Source: Desulfobacteraceae bacterium (GTDB lineage Bacteria > Desulfobacterota > Desulfobacteria > Desulfobacterales > DAOWNP01). Taken from it: a DNA stretch of 5,677 nucleotides. Location of the stretch: the NCBI GenBank assembly GCA_030642545.1, contig DAOWNP010000169.1, forward strand, positions 1 to 5,677. The letters are read 5' to 3'. Positions 5,142-5,677 of this stretch are shown here, in pieces (within the stretch, counting starts at the first letter, position 1; each line of letters opens with the position of its first letter). Under the pieces are notes generated by a model. That model did no database searches, had not been told where the DNA came from, and saw nothing but the letters and a program-made list of their open reading frames with translations. The position numbers and the translations under genes are program-made.

Positions 5142-5585
5142 ATGGAAATTAAATTTATGAAATCATTTATTATAGTTACGATAGTTCTGTTTTTTTGTAC
5201 GCTGCCTGTATTTGCTCAAAGAATTGCTGTTACATCAGAGGTTGCTAATATACGAACAGGTCCTGGCACCAAATATCAGATTTTATGGAAAGCTGAAAAA
5301 TATTTTCCTATAAAAGTAAAAAAAAAAACTGGAAACTGGATTTTGTTTAATGATTTCGAAGGTGATCAGGGATGGATTCACAAAAGCATGACAGGAAAGA
5401 TTACTGCTGTTATTACAAAATCCAAACAATGTAATATCAGATCAGGACCTGGAAATAAATATAAAGTAATTATACAGATAGGCAAAGGTATTCCTTTTAA
5501 AGTGCTGGGGAAAAAAGGACCGTGGCTGCATTTGATTCATGCTGATAAAGAGGAGGGCTGGATGCATAAATCGTTAGTATGGTAA
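5142..5585 (+). CDS. Exported protein with two bacterial SH3 (SH3b) domains
   Basis: A 147-residue protein with an N-terminal signal peptide: a basic start, a hydrophobic core (about residues 9-21) and a VFA|Q signal peptidase I site giving a mature protein from about Gln26. There is no lipobox cysteine at the cleavage site, so it is likely periplasmic or secreted. Two tandem SH3b repeats follow, about 28-83 and 88-145. Each has the pattern 'NIR(T/S)GPG.KY', then a variable strand, 'W..' and finally 'GW(I/M)HKS', so they arose by internal duplication. SH3b domains commonly bind peptidoglycan or other wall ligands, but no catalytic domain is attached here. Its start is ambiguous: ATG 5142 (AGG about 10 nt upstream, AAGGG only 2 nt upstream) or ATG 5157 (beginning MKSF); either leaves the signal peptide intact. 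It probably belongs to the serC unit. An 11-nt A run at 5318-5328 encodes Lys residues in the first SH3b domain. Confidence 0.88.
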   Translation: MEIKFMKSFIIVTIVLFFCTLPVFAQRIAVTSEVANIRTGPGTKYQILWKAEKYFPIKVKKKTGNWILFNDFEGDQGWIHKSMTGKITAVITKSKQCNIRSGPGNKYKVIIQIGKGIPFKVLGKKGPWLHLIHADKEEGWMHKSLVW

Positions 5586-5635
5586 TAAGGAACGTGGACA
5601 AAACAATTTCTGCAATTATACATAATAGATTCAGG
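5586..5635 (+). repeat. Intergenic repeat, copy 2 (after the SH3b gene)
   Basis: This is the partner of the copy at 632-682. It begins directly after the stop codon of the SH3b gene. The GTGGA/TCCAC hairpin of copy 1 is changed to GTGGA (5594-5598) and TCTGC (5609-5613), which can still pair in RNA through two G-U wobbles. As in copy 1, it starts with a TAAG(A/G)AAC box followed by GTG and ends in TTCAGG. A possible reading frame begins at that GTG, so this copy may be partly coding. Confidence 0.5.
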
Positions 5636-5677
5636 TCATCTTTGCCCGATCTAAAATCACAAAAACATCAAAAGAGC
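5594..5677 (+). CDS. Possible 5' end of a further gene, cut by the window edge
   Basis: From GTG 5594 the frame stays open for 28 codons to the end of the window, reading VDKTISAIIHNRFRSSLPD and continuing. It begins 8 bp after the SH3b stop, in keeping with a fourth gene of the serC unit. AAGGA (5587-5591) lies only 2 nt before the GTG, too close to be ideal. An alternative in-frame TTG at 5642 has CAGG (5632-5635) 6 nt upstream. Twenty-eight open codons in AT-rich DNA are only modest evidence, and I do not recognise the protein. It overlaps repeat copy 2. Confidence 0.35.
   Translation, partial: MDKTISAIIHNRFRSSLPDLKSQKHQKS

Overview
This window looks like chromosomal DNA from an AT-rich Gram-negative bacterium. 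It carries ordinary housekeeping genes on both strands, and the last gene encodes a protein with a classical Sec signal peptide. The protein styles (the CobT and SerC variants and a small conserved-looking protein with an 'EYINGxxFTM'-type core) remind me of Desulfobacterota, perhaps a Desulfobacteraceae-like sulfate reducer. That placement comes from memory of families, not from a search.

Layout from left to right: (a) 2-157, the 3' end of an unidentified + strand reading frame cut by the window edge. (b) 198-506, minus strand, a 102-residue protein of unknown function. (c) 695-1771, plus strand, cobT (lower-ligand activation for cobalamin), divergent from (b). (d) 1782-1823, a hairpin that probably terminates both convergent transcripts. 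(e) 1838-3139, minus strand, hisD (last enzyme of histidine synthesis). (f) 3140-3397, a divergent intergenic region unusually rich in inverted repeats. (g) 3398-4486, serC (serine and PLP biosynthesis), followed 11 bp later by a PPP-family metallophosphatase (4498-5136) and 5 bp after that by a secreted two-SH3b-domain protein (5142-5585). These three look like one transcription unit. A further frame opens at 5594 and runs off the window.

The three biosynthetic enzymes appear complete, with the active-site residues I checked in place. They belong to unrelated pathways (cobalamin, histidine, serine), so the window is a patchwork of small units and not a pathway cluster. I see no mobile element, CRISPR array, tRNA, rRNA or recognisable riboswitch.

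The most interesting non-coding signals are a ~50-bp repeat present just before cobT and again after the SH3 gene (with a partial third match in the cobT/hisD terminator), an 18-bp-arm inverted repeat between hisD and serC, and two 11-nt A runs inside coding sequence. I found no convincing evidence of a new multi-gene system.
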